A DNA stretch of 64,000 bases from an uncultured Lachnospiraceae bacterium. GTDB lineage: Bacteria > Bacillota > Clostridia > Lachnospirales > Lachnospiraceae. Of the stretch, positions 35,997-45,281 are shown piece after piece; the stretch's first letter is position 1; every line of letters starts with the position of its first letter. The notes below the pieces were generated by a model, which saw only the letters and a list, made by a program, of their open reading frames with translations, made no database searches and was not told the DNA's origin. Location of the stretch: NCBI GenBank assembly GCA_947652735.1, contig CANTEG010000001.1, forward strand, positions 124,001 to 188,000, read 5' to 3'. The translations under genes were made by a program, and so were the position numbers.

Positions 35997-36253
35997 TCGT
36001 AATTTCCCCCTGTAATGGCAAGACTGAGCAATGTGTCCATTTTTTCAACATCCTCACCACACACTACCTCAATAAGCTTTGCATGGGATGCTGCATCTGA
36101 CATTTTCTCATCAGGTCCTATTTCCAAATCAATCTCGGCTTCACAGTAGGGACATGGAATTTCATCTGTCATCTGCAATGATAAAAATCTTGTGCCACAA
36201 TGTAAACATTCATAATATCCACATTTCTCCGTATCATCAGGTACATAATACAT
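35987..36253 (-). CDS. Small zinc-ribbon protein
   Basis: 88 residues. Two CxxC knuckles, ECLHCGTRF and CPYCEAEI, about 15 residues apart, fit a zinc ribbon. An acidic, Met-containing helical tail (about 50-88) follows. It lies between the flavin reductase and pheA and is translationally coupled to pheA. The role is unknown; it may be a protein- or nucleic-acid-binding adaptor. Confidence 0.75.
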   Translation of the reverse strand: MYYVPDDTEKCGYYECLHCGTRFLSLQMTDEIPCPYCEAEIDLEIGPDEKMSDAASHAKLIEVVCGEDVEKMDTLLSLAITGGNYEWI

Positions 36254-36282
36254 ATCGTTTCTCCTTAATCAAGTATATCGTT

Positions 36283-36936
36283 TCAGCTTTTTTTAAATTT
36301 CGATTTCGGCTGCTTACAAACAGGGCATACCCAATCGTCAGGCAGTTCCTCAAAAGGCACGTCTCCCTCATATATATATCCGCATACCGGACAAACCCAT
36401 CTTGGGGACGACGAGCTTGAAGCATCGTCTTTACTTTGTTCATCTGCCTGATAGGTTGGTGCATTTTTAGGACTCACTCCATTTTTAACCTTGTGATAGT
36501 AGGCATACGTCATAGGATTTCCAGACAGAGTCTTTGCATCCTTTACCTCAACAAAAAATACGGTATGGGTGCTTGTTTCATAACTTCCCACCACATCACC
36601 TGCAAACCAGCCGCAGCTTTCCGCCAAAACAGGGTTGCCATATGCCCATTCAAAAGGCTGTCCGTCAAACTTATCTATATCCTTTGCAGATTGAAATCCA
36701 AATCTGCCAATCAGTGTCATATCCGTCTCCTCCGTCAAAATATTAACGGCAAGACTTTTTGACTCCTTTATGCATTTATTCGTGTAGTTATCATGGTTTA
36801 TACTGACTGCAACCACTGAAGGCTCGGATGTGATTTGCATACAACTGTTTGCAACACAGCCTGTAGGACGCATACCATCCATTGTAGTTACAATGTAAAC
36901 TCCATATGACATATTTCTGAACACTTTCTTATCCAT
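36283..36936 (-). CDS. Flavin reductase-like domain fused to rubredoxin
   Basis: 217 residues. Residues 1-150 form a flavin reductase/FMN-binding split-barrel ([41 protein letters not shown]). After a Ser-rich linker (DDASSSSSP) the last 50 residues are rubredoxin with two iron-binding knuckles, [12 protein letters not shown] and [15 protein letters not shown]. The arrangement passes electrons from the flavin to rubredoxin in one chain, consistent with oxygen or peroxide defence in anaerobes. Upstream lies a structured leader of about 115 bases. Confidence 0.92.
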   Translation of the reverse strand: MDKKVFRNMSYGVYIVTTMDGMRPTGCVANSCMQITSEPSVVAVSINHDNYTNKCIKESKSLAVNILTEETDMTLIGRFGFQSAKDIDKFDGQPFEWAYGNPVLAESCGWFAGDVVGSYETSTHTVFFVEVKDAKTLSGNPMTYAYYHKVKNGVSPKNAPTYQADEQSKDDASSSSSPRWVCPVCGYIYEGDVPFEELPDDWVCPVCKQPKSKFKKS

Positions 36937-36939
36937 AAA

Positions 36940-37060
36940 TTATTCCTCCTTGCTTTGCAATGGCACGGTTCTTCGAACCCTGCTATATCCTCTAGGCTTC
37001 GTTGGGTCCCTTGCTTCGCGGGTCTGCCCTATATTTGTCCTCAGGGCATAGCATATTATA
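36940..37060 (-). promoter_or_regulatory. Putative promoter and structured 5' leader of the flavin reductase gene
   Basis: On the minus strand TATAAT lies at 37055-37060 with only a weak -35. The transcript would begin near 37048. The leader can form GCCCT/AGGGC and a GGTTC-GAA-GAACC hairpin extended by GCA/TGC; repeated GCGAAGC- and GGGACCC-like pieces lie between. AGGAGG before the start is at its 3' end. It matches no riboswitch class that I recognise. Confidence 0.4.
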
Positions 37061-37163
37061 ACCTATTTAGGCAAATTTTACTACATAGGATTATGTTTTA
37101 AATGCAAATACAGAGGTGACTACCGTATTCCGCAGCCTCCTCCGTATTTATTTTGTACCAATT

Positions 37164-37538
37164 TTATTTTATTTCTATCGTCAGCTTATGCGGCAGACAC
37201 ACTATCGTTTCTCCTGTATTGCTGATTGCATTATGCTTTACACATATCTGTTCACTGCATGTTGCCTCTGATATATATGCCTCTCCGTCCCTTATCACAA
37301 GAATGTTATATTCTTCGGAAAGCTTGGAGTTATCCTTAAGCTCGATCTTATACGTGGTATCATCATCTAAGGAAAAGTTCTCCGTCTCACTTCCAGATAT
37401 GACAACCGACACGGTCATTCCTGTTTTCGATGTCAGCCGTTGTATAAACAATGCCGTCAATCCAACTACAATGACCACAACAATAAGGATAATATCCGAC
37501 TTATATTTTTGAAAAAAGCTTTGTAATTTTTCGTCCAT
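37164..37538 (-). CDS. NusG domain II-containing protein
   Basis: 124 residues. One membrane helix (about 15-34, IILIVVVIVVGLTALFI) then an extracytoplasmic domain of about 85 residues with the motif EATCSEQICVKHNAISNTGETIVCLPHKL, characteristic of NusG_II proteins in Firmicutes. The two cysteines in CSEQIC plus the later CLPH are conserved in the family. The function is unknown. It is 11 bases downstream of the methyl-accepting protein and probably cotranscribed. Confidence 0.88.
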   Translation of the reverse strand: MDEKLQSFFQKYKSDIILIVVVIVVGLTALFIQRLTSKTGMTVSVVISGSETENFSLDDDTTYKIELKDNSKLSEEYNILVIRDGEAYISEATCSEQICVKHNAISNTGETIVCLPHKLTIEIK

Positions 37539-37549
37539 AGTTATGTATC

Positions 37550-39043
37550 TTATGCATTATTAAGGGCATTTAATCTCTCAGCCAGTGACTGGAGTTCTCC
37601 AACTACCGTTCCCACATCACCGACAATAGCCGTATTTTCCTCACTGCATTCAAGGGTAACCGTTGAATGTGCCGTAACCTCCTCTGTTGCAGCCGATATT
37701 GTCTGTATACTCTCAACAATTGCCTCATTTGAGCTTGCAAGCTCTGAAACAAGCCCTGAAAGCTCCTCTGTCTGCTGCTGTATGTCACTTGTGCGGATTG
37801 CTATCGTCTCAAAGCTTGATGCGGTTTCCGTTGCAGCTACTCCCTGAAGCTTACTGTTATCCATAAGATAGCTGATAACGCTTACTACCAATTCAAGTTC
37901 TTGTGAAATATTATCAATTAATTCAGTTATGTCAACCGTAGCATTTTGCGTCTGGTCTGCGAGATTTGATATCTCCGATGCAACTACTGCAAATCCCTTT
38001 CCTGCCTCACCGACTCTTGCCGCCTCTATGGATGCATTCAGCGAAAGCAGACTTGTCTGTGATGTTATTCCGTCTATAAGCTCAATAATAGACTGCATTT
38101 GCCCTGTATATTCTGACAGCTTATCAAGCTCTGCCGAAACTTTCTTGCTTGCATCATCAGAAATCTTAACCTGATTGATAAGCTCATCAATCTTATCCCG
38201 TCCGACCGAAACCTCACTACTTGCATCTTCCATTCCTCTTTCAATCCGGCTTGTCACATTCTCAACTTTGCGGACAAAATCCTGTATCTCCTCAGTCTTC
38301 ATAAGCTGGGACTGTATAGAATAAGCAGTATCATTTGTTCCGTTGGACACCTCTTCCATAGATACCTTTGTCTTTACAAAAGAGCTTTCAAGGTCATCCA
38401 TCTTCTCTGATACTACATTTATATTTCCTGTCATTCGTGCAGATATTTCCATTATCTGGTTTAACATATCTGAAACCCGTTGTTTATCTTCTTCTATCTT
38501 AGCCAGCTTGTCGTTGTTGTTTTTTAACATTGTGCTGGACATGAACACCATCAATACCATGTATAAAACAACAAACCCGATTCGTATTTCTATGTTAGGC
38601 AAATCCTCGGATGAAATTTTTCCTTGAACCTGCATATATATAACATTCACAATATTAATAATAACGAGCCCCCAGCCCATCTTTTTTGTATATGCCACAT
38701 CGCCATATACAAGAACAAATAACGATATCAGTATTCCATATACAAAAGCTACCGGCGAATACGTTGTAAAAACCGTAAAGGTGTAGAAAATCGCATATCC
38801 GATACTAAGCACTGCCCTTACATACCTGCTGCCTGGATCATTACGGTATATAACATGCATACAAACAAGCGGGATAAGCGAAAGTGCCGCAAAAATCAGA
38901 AAATAACCCATAGTTCTGCTTTTCTTAACTACTTCAACCACATAACAGGCTAACAATACTATATTGTATATTGTATAACCAATTATTACAAATCTGTTGT
39001 TTCTTGCCATCTCTCTTTGAGCGACAGACACATTTTCATTCAT
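37550..39043 (-). CDS. Methyl-accepting chemotaxis-type protein with polytopic membrane input
   Basis: 497 residues. Six hydrophobic helices (about 20-175) replace the usual periplasmic sensor, suggesting it detects a membrane or intracellular cue. A coiled coil leads to the MCP signalling domain, whose hairpin tip reads [30 protein letters not shown]. No HAMP domain is clear. No che genes lie in the window. A good promoter lies 90-120 bases upstream. Confidence 0.9.
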   Translation of the reverse strand: MNENVSVAQREMARNNRFVIIGYTIYNIVLLACYVVEVVKKSRTMGYFLIFAALSLIPLVCMHVIYRNDPGSRYVRAVLSIGYAIFYTFTVFTTYSPVAFVYGILISLFVLVYGDVAYTKKMGWGLVIINIVNVIYMQVQGKISSEDLPNIEIRIGFVVLYMVLMVFMSSTMLKNNNDKLAKIEEDKQRVSDMLNQIMEISARMTGNINVVSEKMDDLESSFVKTKVSMEEVSNGTNDTAYSIQSQLMKTEEIQDFVRKVENVTSRIERGMEDASSEVSVGRDKIDELINQVKISDDASKKVSAELDKLSEYTGQMQSIIELIDGITSQTSLLSLNASIEAARVGEAGKGFAVVASEISNLADQTQNATVDITELIDNISQELELVVSVISYLMDNSKLQGVAATETASSFETIAIRTSDIQQQTEELSGLVSELASSNEAIVESIQTISAATEEVTAHSTVTLECSEENTAIVGDVGTVVGELQSLAERLNALNNA

Positions 39044-39134
39044 TGTTCAACCCCCTATACCTTTTGTTTTAATATTAGAATTGCATATTTAAGACACTTG
39101 GTTCTTAGTGATATGAATAATCACTCACCGCCAC

Positions 39135-39163
39135 ATTATATCATAAATCCGTGGTTATTGCAA
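39135..39163 (-). promoter_or_regulatory. Promoter for the methyl-accepting protein and NusG_II gene
   Basis: On the minus strand TTGCAA (39158-39163), 17-base spacer, TATAAT (39135-39140). It lies in the 124-base gap between nspC and this gene. Transcription would begin near 39128, about 85 bases before the start codon. Confidence 0.75.
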
Positions 39164-39167
39164 AAAA

Positions 39168-40295
39168 TTATAGTCTGCCTTTAAAATCTTCATAGGAAAA
39201 TTTTTTCACCAATTCTGTTTTATCCCCGCTCTTTATGTAAATAGACGGAAGCGGCATGCCATTAAATGTATTATTCTTAACCATTGTATAGATTGCCATG
39301 TCCGTAAATACAAGCCTTTGCCCAACAAAAAGCGGCTCATCAAAGGAGTAATCGCCTATAACATCCCCTGCAAGACATGTGGGACCCCCAAGACGGTACG
39401 TGTACTTCTTTTCCCCCGCAAGACCCGACCTTATAATAAATGGTCTGTACGGCATTTCCAACACATCAGGCATATGACATGCTGCCGAGGTATCCACTAT
39501 GGCTATATCAATGTCATTATTCATAATTTCCCTGACTTCGGTCACAAGATATCCTGCATTTAAGGCAACTGCCTCTCCAGGCTCAATGTATACGTCTATG
39601 TTATATTTTTCCCGAAGCCCCTTTACACGCTCTATCAAAAGATTTACGTTATATCCTTCTTTTGTAATGTGGTGGCCTCCGCCTATGTTTATCCATTCTA
39701 ATTTATAAAGATACTCACCGAATTTTTCCTCTACCACATCCAAAGTTCTGTCAAGTACCTCGGCATCCTGCTCACACATGGTATGAAAATGGATTCCCGT
39801 TATGCCCGTTAAATCCATTTTGTCAAGCAGTTCCCTTTTTATTCCAAGCCTAGAGCCTGATATACATGGATTGTAAATGTCAGTCTCTATCTCCGAGTAC
39901 TCAGGATTCACCCTGATTCCGCACTTTATTTTTCTTCCCGATACGGCAATCTTATCCTTAAAACGCTCCCACTGGCTTGGCGTGTTAAATACAATATGGT
40001 CTGCAAAACCTGCAAGCTGTTCAATTTCAGACTCACTGTACGCAGGTGAATAAACATGTACCTCGCTGCCTTTCATTTCCTCGTACCCAAGTCTTGCTTC
40101 ATAAAGTCCGCTTGCAGTGGTTCCTGCAAGATATTCTCCTATAAGTCCATAAAGAGAATACGCTGAAAAGGCTTTTTGGGCGAGCAGAATTTTGGCACCT
40201 GAGCTTTTTTGGACATGTGCAAGAAGCTCAAGGTTTTCCCTAAGCTTGTCCTTATCTATCACATATGCAGGTGTCTGTATATGATTCATTTCCAT
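39168..40295 (-). CDS. nspC: Carboxynorspermidine/carboxyspermidine decarboxylase
   Basis: 375 residues, PLP-dependent alanine-racemase/ODC fold. The PLP lysine is K41 in LLAQKAFSAYS; HFHTMCEQDAE, WINIGGGHHI and EPGEAVALNAGYL form the active site, and GPTCLAGDVIGDY supplies the second-subunit Cys. It decarboxylates carboxyspermidine to spermidine (or the nor-form). It is the last gene of the polyamine operon, 22 bases after the peptidase gene. Confidence 0.95.
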   Translation of the reverse strand: MEMNHIQTPAYVIDKDKLRENLELLAHVQKSSGAKILLAQKAFSAYSLYGLIGEYLAGTTASGLYEARLGYEEMKGSEVHVYSPAYSESEIEQLAGFADHIVFNTPSQWERFKDKIAVSGRKIKCGIRVNPEYSEIETDIYNPCISGSRLGIKRELLDKMDLTGITGIHFHTMCEQDAEVLDRTLDVVEEKFGEYLYKLEWINIGGGHHITKEGYNVNLLIERVKGLREKYNIDVYIEPGEAVALNAGYLVTEVREIMNNDIDIAIVDTSAACHMPDVLEMPYRPFIIRSGLAGEKKYTYRLGGPTCLAGDVIGDYSFDEPLFVGQRLVFTDMAIYTMVKNNTFNGMPLPSIYIKSGDKTELVKKFSYEDFKGRL

Positions 40296-40317
40296 TCGGT
40301 TATCCTTTCATTTATGA

Positions 40318-41415
40318 CTACAAACTAAGCCTTATCAGCTCTTTCGGTGATGATGCCAGATTTCGGTATCCATCCTTTGTTACAACTATCATATCCTCTA
40401 TTCTGACACCGAACATTCCAGGCAGATATATTCCCGGCTCAACAGTTATACACACGCCCGTCTGTAAAACCGCATCACATTTCGGTGAAAACCTTGGCTC
40501 CTCATGGATAAACAGCCCCACTCCGTGTCCAAGACCATGTCCAAAATAATCGCCATAGCCTGCATCAGCAATAACCTGTCTTGCACAAGCATCTACATCC
40601 GAGCATTTAACACCTGGCTTTACAAGCTTTAACGCTTCTAACTGTGCCCTTAAAACCGTGTTATAAACCTCAAGCTGTTTATCGCTTACATCATCGCCCA
40701 CAATAACCGTTCTTGTCATGTCGGAGCAATAGCCCTCATATATACAGCCAAAATCCATTGTAATAAAATCACCTTTGCCAATTACTCTGTCTGACACTGA
40801 TGCATGGGGCATGGAAGAATTTTCCCCTGAAGCTACAATCGTGTCGAAGCTTGTACCGTCAGCACCCAGCTTTTTCATTGTATACTCAAGCTCTGCGGCA
40901 ATTTCCTTTTCCGTCATTCCTGCTTTTATAAAGGAAATAATATGCTGAAATGCTTTGTCACCGATAGCCTCAGCCTTCGCCAGTCTTTCAATTTCCCAGT
41001 CGGATTTTACTGCCCTCAAATTGTTAATGGCATTGTCAAGCTTCACAAAATTCACCCTGTCACTTAAGGTCTGACTGAATTTATCATATTGGTCATATGA
41101 TATATGCATATTTTCAAAGCCGATATTTAATTTCCTGCCTGAACCCTTTGCTGCTTGTTCAAGTGCCTCATTTATTCTGTAGGAGTAGCTTTTTCCTCTT
41201 ATATCAATGCATATAGCATTTGGTGCCTGCTTTCCTGACTGCTCTATATATCTTGAATCAGTGAATATATAAGTGTCCTCTTTGGTCACAAGCATACATC
41301 CCTCATGTCCTGAATAACCTGAAAGATAATGAATGTTATAGCCATCCGTAAGCAACAGACCATCTAAATTTTTATCAATTAAGAGCTTTAAGAGTACCTC
41401 TTTTTTATCAGCCAT
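40318..41415 (-). CDS. M24 Xaa-Pro aminopeptidase family protein
   Basis: 365 residues. N-terminal creatinase-like domain (about 1-125) then a pita-bread peptidase domain. The metal ligands lie in TMDFGCIYEGYCSDMTRT (two Asp), GHGLGHGVGLFIHEEPR (His) and VTVEPGIYLPG...GVRIEDMIVV (two Glu). It removes N-terminal residues before proline. It overlaps the MATE gene by eight bases. Why it sits in the polyamine operon is not evident. Confidence 0.92.
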   Translation of the reverse strand: MADKKEVLLKLLIDKNLDGLLLTDGYNIHYLSGYSGHEGCMLVTKEDTYIFTDSRYIEQSGKQAPNAICIDIRGKSYSYRINEALEQAAKGSGRKLNIGFENMHISYDQYDKFSQTLSDRVNFVKLDNAINNLRAVKSDWEIERLAKAEAIGDKAFQHIISFIKAGMTEKEIAAELEYTMKKLGADGTSFDTIVASGENSSMPHASVSDRVIGKGDFITMDFGCIYEGYCSDMTRTVIVGDDVSDKQLEVYNTVLRAQLEALKLVKPGVKCSDVDACARQVIADAGYGDYFGHGLGHGVGLFIHEEPRFSPKCDAVLQTGVCITVEPGIYLPGMFGVRIEDMIVVTKDGYRNLASSPKELIRLSL

Positions 41416-42772
41416 TTGTTACCGCTTCCTCTCTGCTTCTGTCCATTTTTTTGATAACAGTATATGTAATACATAATGCAATAATAATTGAAATAAAGTC
41501 AGCAGTTCCCTGTGCGTAGATAACGCCGTCCAAGCCAAACAGATGATCCATAATATAAAGCATAGGAATAAATGCCACACCCTGTCTGGACAACGTAAGT
41601 ATCAGTGACGGCAATGCTTTTCCCATTCCCTGTAATGTATTGACACACAAGAACAATATTCCAACAACAGGACATGATATCTGAAGTGCCATCATCATTT
41701 TTACACCGATTTCAACCACATCAGGCTTATCAATGAAGCTGCCTATGATTCCGTTTCTTGCAATCGCAAGCAAAATTGTAAGTGTCGTTCCCATAATAAC
41801 GGCACAAAGAGCCGTAAACTTAAATACAGCTTTAAGCCTCTTGCTGTTTCCTGCACCATAGCTGTATCCAATCAGCGGCTGTATACCAGTACATAGTCCG
41901 ATTTGCAGCAATATGGCAAGCATATTTGCCTTCATTGCAACTCCCATTCCGGCAACAGGTATATCTCCGTACTTTCCAAGCACGTTGTTAAGCAGTATAT
42001 TTGCCACACTCATAAGCACATTATTCAGCGATGCAGGAATACCGATTGCCAAAACAACCTTTGCAATATTTTCTCCTGCGGAAAAGTCTTTCAGTTTTAT
42101 GGAAAGTGCAGTGTCCTTTTTAAAAATAAAATATCCGATATAAAACAGGGTGGCAAAAACATTTCCAATGACAGTTGCGATTGCAGCTCCCTTAACCCCC
42201 ATGTCAAGTGCTAAAATCATAATCGGGTCAAGTATTATGTTAACCACTGTTCCTATCAGGTTTCCTGCCATTGAAATCTTGGTGGCACCCTCGCCTCTCA
42301 CAATGTTACCAAATGCAGTTGCAAACATGATAAACGGTGCTCCAATGGCAACGTATGTAAGATATTCCCTGGCATAGTCAATTGTATTCGGACTTGCCTG
42401 TATTATTTTTAATATAAAGTCCATGCAGGTCATAAAAATAAGTATCATAATAAGACCCACACCGATAGAGCTGTAACAGCAAAAAGAAGAAATTTTTGCG
42501 GCTCTTTTTGTATTTTTTTCTCCCAACGCTCTTGATATAGCCGAGCATCCGCCAATTCCAAACAAATTACCAAGTGCCATAAAAAGCATGAACACAGGTG
42601 TGGCAAGAGATACTGCCGCCACCTGCATTTCATCGTTTGTTTTTCCTATGAAATATGTGTCCGCCATGTTGTAAACAACTACAACAAGCATTGATATTAT
42701 GGTAGGAATTGCCATTGTAAGTACGGCTTTCCTTACCGGTGCATTTTCAAATAATTCTTTTCTGTTGTCCAT
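41408..42772 (-). CDS. MATE-family efflux transporter
   Basis: 454 residues, twelve membrane helices. It starts PVRKAVLTMAIPTIISMLVVVVYNMADTYF; typical MATE segments include GGCSAISRALGEKN in the first half and GIQPLIGYSYGAGN in the second. It is a cation-coupled exporter. Its place between carboxyspermidine dehydrogenase and the peptidase makes polyamine export or drug/polycation efflux a reasonable guess, but the substrate is not known. Confidence 0.9.
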   Translation of the reverse strand: MDNRKELFENAPVRKAVLTMAIPTIISMLVVVVYNMADTYFIGKTNDEMQVAAVSLATPVFMLFMALGNLFGIGGCSAISRALGEKNTKRAAKISSFCCYSSIGVGLIMILIFMTCMDFILKIIQASPNTIDYAREYLTYVAIGAPFIMFATAFGNIVRGEGATKISMAGNLIGTVVNIILDPIMILALDMGVKGAAIATVIGNVFATLFYIGYFIFKKDTALSIKLKDFSAGENIAKVVLAIGIPASLNNVLMSVANILLNNVLGKYGDIPVAGMGVAMKANMLAILLQIGLCTGIQPLIGYSYGAGNSKRLKAVFKFTALCAVIMGTTLTILLAIARNGIIGSFIDKPDVVEIGVKMMMALQISCPVVGILFLCVNTLQGMGKALPSLILTLSRQGVAFIPMLYIMDHLFGLDGVIYAQGTADFISIIIALCITYTVIKKMDRSREEAVTNG

Positions 42773-42787
42773 TTTTATTAGTCCTTC

Positions 42788-43990
42788 CTATTCAACCATA
42801 ACAGGGTCAAAGTTTTCTTTCCACGGGAGTCCCCATTTATTTAATGCATCCATAAACGGATCCGGATCAAATTCCTCAACATTGTATACACCAGGCTTCA
42901 GCCATGTTTTGTTCATCACAAGCATAGCGCCTATCATTGCAGGAACCCCTGTTGTATAAGAGATTGCCTGGGAGCCTACCTCTTTGTAGCATTCCTGATG
43001 GTCGCATACATTATAAACATAATAATGTTTTTCCTCTCCATCCTTTGTTCCTTTAAAGATACATCCGATATTTGTCTTTCCTACCGTTCTTGGTCCAAGT
43101 GAAGCAGGATCAGGAAGCACCGCCTTTAAGAACTGCAACGGAACAATTTCTTTTCCCTCATACATGATTGGTTCAATTGAGGTCATGCCCACATTTTCAA
43201 GACACTTAAGATGCGTAAGATAGCTTTGTCCGAAGGTCATAAAAAAGCGTATTCTTTGAATACCCTTTATGTTAATCCCAAGAGACTCAAGCTCCTCATG
43301 GTGAAGCAGGTACATATCCTTTTTTCCCACCTCATCAAATACATACTCTCTCTTTATTTCCATTGGCTCAGTTTCAACCCAGTTACCATTCTCCCAATAG
43401 CTTCCCTTTGCACTTACCTCCCTGATATTAATCTCAGGATTAAAGTTTGTTGCAAACGGATATCCGTGGTCACCGCCATTGCAGTCCAGTATATCTATCT
43501 CGCTTATTTCATCGAAATAATGCTTTGCCGCATATGCTGAAAATACACCTGTCACTCCCGGGTCAAAGCCACATCCCAAAAGTGCCATGATTCCTGCTTG
43601 CTCAAATCTCTCTTTATATGCCCACTGCCAGCTATACTCAAACTTAGCTGTATCCTCAGGCTCATAATTTGCAGTATCCAGATAATGTGTTTTTGTGGCA
43701 AGGCAGGCATCCATAATCGTTAAATCCTGATATGGAAGTGCTATATTCATGACAATATCAGGTTTGTAAGAGTTAATCAAACTGATAAGCTGATCTACAT
43801 CATTTGCATCAACCTCTGCTGTCGTTATTTTTGTCGCAGTGCTGTTTTGAAGCTTTTCCTTCAGTGCATCGCACTTTGATTTCGTTCTACTTGCGATACA
43901 TATTTCCTCAAACACACTGCTGTTCTGGCAGCATTTGTGAACTACCACACCTGCAACTCCGCCTGCACCGATTATTAACGCTCTACCCAT
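42788..43990 (-). CDS. Carboxynorspermidine/carboxyspermidine synthase (saccharopine dehydrogenase family)
   Basis: 400 residues. The N-terminal Rossmann fold starts RALIIGAGGVAGVVVHKC. The saccharopine-dehydrogenase-like body includes DTANYEPED, LLGCGFDPGVTGVFSAYAAKH and ILDCNGGDHGYPFATNFNPE, the pattern of carboxy(nor)spermidine dehydrogenases. It condenses putrescine (or diaminopropane) with aspartate semialdehyde and reduces the Schiff base with NADPH. The product is used by NspC. A MITE-like element separates it from speE. Confidence 0.94.
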   Translation of the reverse strand: MGRALIIGAGGVAGVVVHKCCQNSSVFEEICIASRTKSKCDALKEKLQNSTATKITTAEVDANDVDQLISLINSYKPDIVMNIALPYQDLTIMDACLATKTHYLDTANYEPEDTAKFEYSWQWAYKERFEQAGIMALLGCGFDPGVTGVFSAYAAKHYFDEISEIDILDCNGGDHGYPFATNFNPEINIREVSAKGSYWENGNWVETEPMEIKREYVFDEVGKKDMYLLHHEELESLGINIKGIQRIRFFMTFGQSYLTHLKCLENVGMTSIEPIMYEGKEIVPLQFLKAVLPDPASLGPRTVGKTNIGCIFKGTKDGEEKHYYVYNVCDHQECYKEVGSQAISYTTGVPAMIGAMLVMNKTWLKPGVYNVEEFDPDPFMDALNKWGLPWKENFDPVMVE

Positions 43991-44022
43991 ATTTTTCCTA
44001 TCCTTTCTATTTTGTCCTTACA

Positions 44023-44231
44023 TAGGCAATTACGAAATGTTGTTTTTTCAATCGTCCATTGTACAATATAAACAATATCACCACAAGGCACGCTTTCGCT
44101 GCTTGTCGCTCGTAACGGTGCTAAGCTCGAAAATACCTTGCTAAGCACCGACGGCTCCAAAGCGCCTTGCTTACGATATTGTTTATATTGTACAACTACT
44201 TTTCAATAATATAACATTTCGCAATTATCTA
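44023..44231. mobile_element. MITE-like palindromic element, full copy B
   Basis: 209 bases bounded by terminal inverted repeats TAGGCAATTACGAAATGTT (left) and AACATTTCGCAATTATCTA (right), and flanked on both sides by the direct repeat TTGTCCTTACA (44012-44022, 44232-44242). A second inverted pair, TTGTACAATATAAACAATATC and its complement, lies inside. The centre has AAGGCACGCTTTCGCTG and a GTGCTAAG/CTTAGCAC-type stem. No protein is encoded. It sits in the speE-carboxyspermidine synthase gap. Confidence 0.8.
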
Positions 44232-44249
44232 TTGTCCTTACACTTTGTC

Positions 44250-45098
44250 CTACTCCAAGCCAAGCAGTTCCTTGACATAGGTCGGCAGGTAAAATGCCCC
44301 TTTATGTAAGTCTGTATTATAATATTTTGTCTTTATCTTTTGTTTCTCCCACTCATGCTTGTCCATATCGTCAATCGGATGATACTTTTTAGATGCAAAT
44401 CCAAACAGCCAGTGTCCTGATGGATACGACGGTATATGGCACTGGTAAATCATACTGCACTCGAAAGCCGACTGTATGTTTCTGTGGGCAAGCTGCACAC
44501 TTTTTGCATGCTGGCGGTAAAACGGACTTTCATGCTGATTGATGAGGATTCCGTCCTCCTTGAGGGAATTCCAGCACACTCCGTAAAATTCCTTTGTGAA
44601 AAGTCCCTCTGCCGGTCCGTACGGATCCGCACAGTCCACTATGATAAGGTCATATTTATCCCTCACCATTCTAGCAAAGCGGATGCCCTCCTCAAAATAT
44701 ATGGATACTCTTGGGTCGTTTAGCTTGGCTGAAAGCTCAGGCATATATTTTCTGCTTGCCTTAACAAGCTTTTCGTCAAGCTCCACCAAATCAATTGTCT
44801 CGATTCCGTCATACTTGGTAAGCTCCCGCACAGTTCCCCCATCTCCGCCTCCGATAACAAGCACGGTTTTTATATCAGGATGCACAGCCATGGGAACATG
44901 AACCACCATTTCGTGATAAACAAATTCATCCCGCTCGGTCGTAAAGAGTTCTCCGTCAAGCACAAGTATTTTTCCGTAATCCTTTGTCTGTAAAATTTCT
45001 ATTTTCTGATAAAAGCTTTCCTCTGAATAAAGCTGCTTTTCAACCTTCATGGAAAATCTCACATTATCCGTATGGTTATCCGTATACCATAAATCCAT
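44250..45098 (-). CDS. speE: Spermidine synthase family aminopropyltransferase SpeE
   Basis: 282 residues from ATG at 45098, with GAGGTG 5 bases upstream; the longer start adds a basic 13-residue tail of doubtful value. Motifs are KILVLDGELFTTERDEFVYHEM, VIGGGDGGTVRELTKY (SAM-type site), VELDEKLV and VDCADPYGPAEGLF. Classical SpeE uses decarboxylated SAM, made by SpeD, to aminopropylate putrescine. No speD is present here, while the operon also encodes a carboxyspermidine route. Confidence 0.93.
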   Translation of the reverse strand: MDLWYTDNHTDNVRFSMKVEKQLYSEESFYQKIEILQTKDYGKILVLDGELFTTERDEFVYHEMVVHVPMAVHPDIKTVLVIGGGDGGTVRELTKYDGIETIDLVELDEKLVKASRKYMPELSAKLNDPRVSIYFEEGIRFARMVRDKYDLIIVDCADPYGPAEGLFTKEFYGVCWNSLKEDGILINQHESPFYRQHAKSVQLAHRNIQSAFECSMIYQCHIPSYPSGHWLFGFASKKYHPIDDMDKHEWEKQKIKTKYYNTDLHKGAFYLPTYVKELLGLE

Positions 45099-45120
45099 AA
45101 TTTCACCTCGCCTTTTAACC

Positions 45121-45281
45121 GTCCATTCATTCAACAAGTTCTATGAAAACCATTTTTTACTACCTGATGTAAATTTTGAATCCCATCATTCAGTATCAAT
45201 TTTTTATTTCTTTTCATAAACTGACTGACACACGTTTTTAACTCCATCAATCAATATCAGTCTCTTACTTTTTTAATCTTC
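45121..45281. repeat. Imperfect direct repeats between speA and speE
   Basis: Two related units of about 40 bases start at 45181 (CCATCATTCAGTATCAATTT) and 45242 (CCATCAATCAATATCAGTCT), about 61 bases apart. A third, weaker unit begins at 45121 (CCATTCATTCAACAAG). The last runs into the 3' end of speA. Identity is about 70 per cent by eye. Confidence 0.4.

Noticed and set aside
36985..37010. tRNA-like T-arm (GGTTCGAA)
   Set aside because: No acceptor, D-arm or anticodon arm could be built around it. It is better explained as a simple hairpin in a leader.
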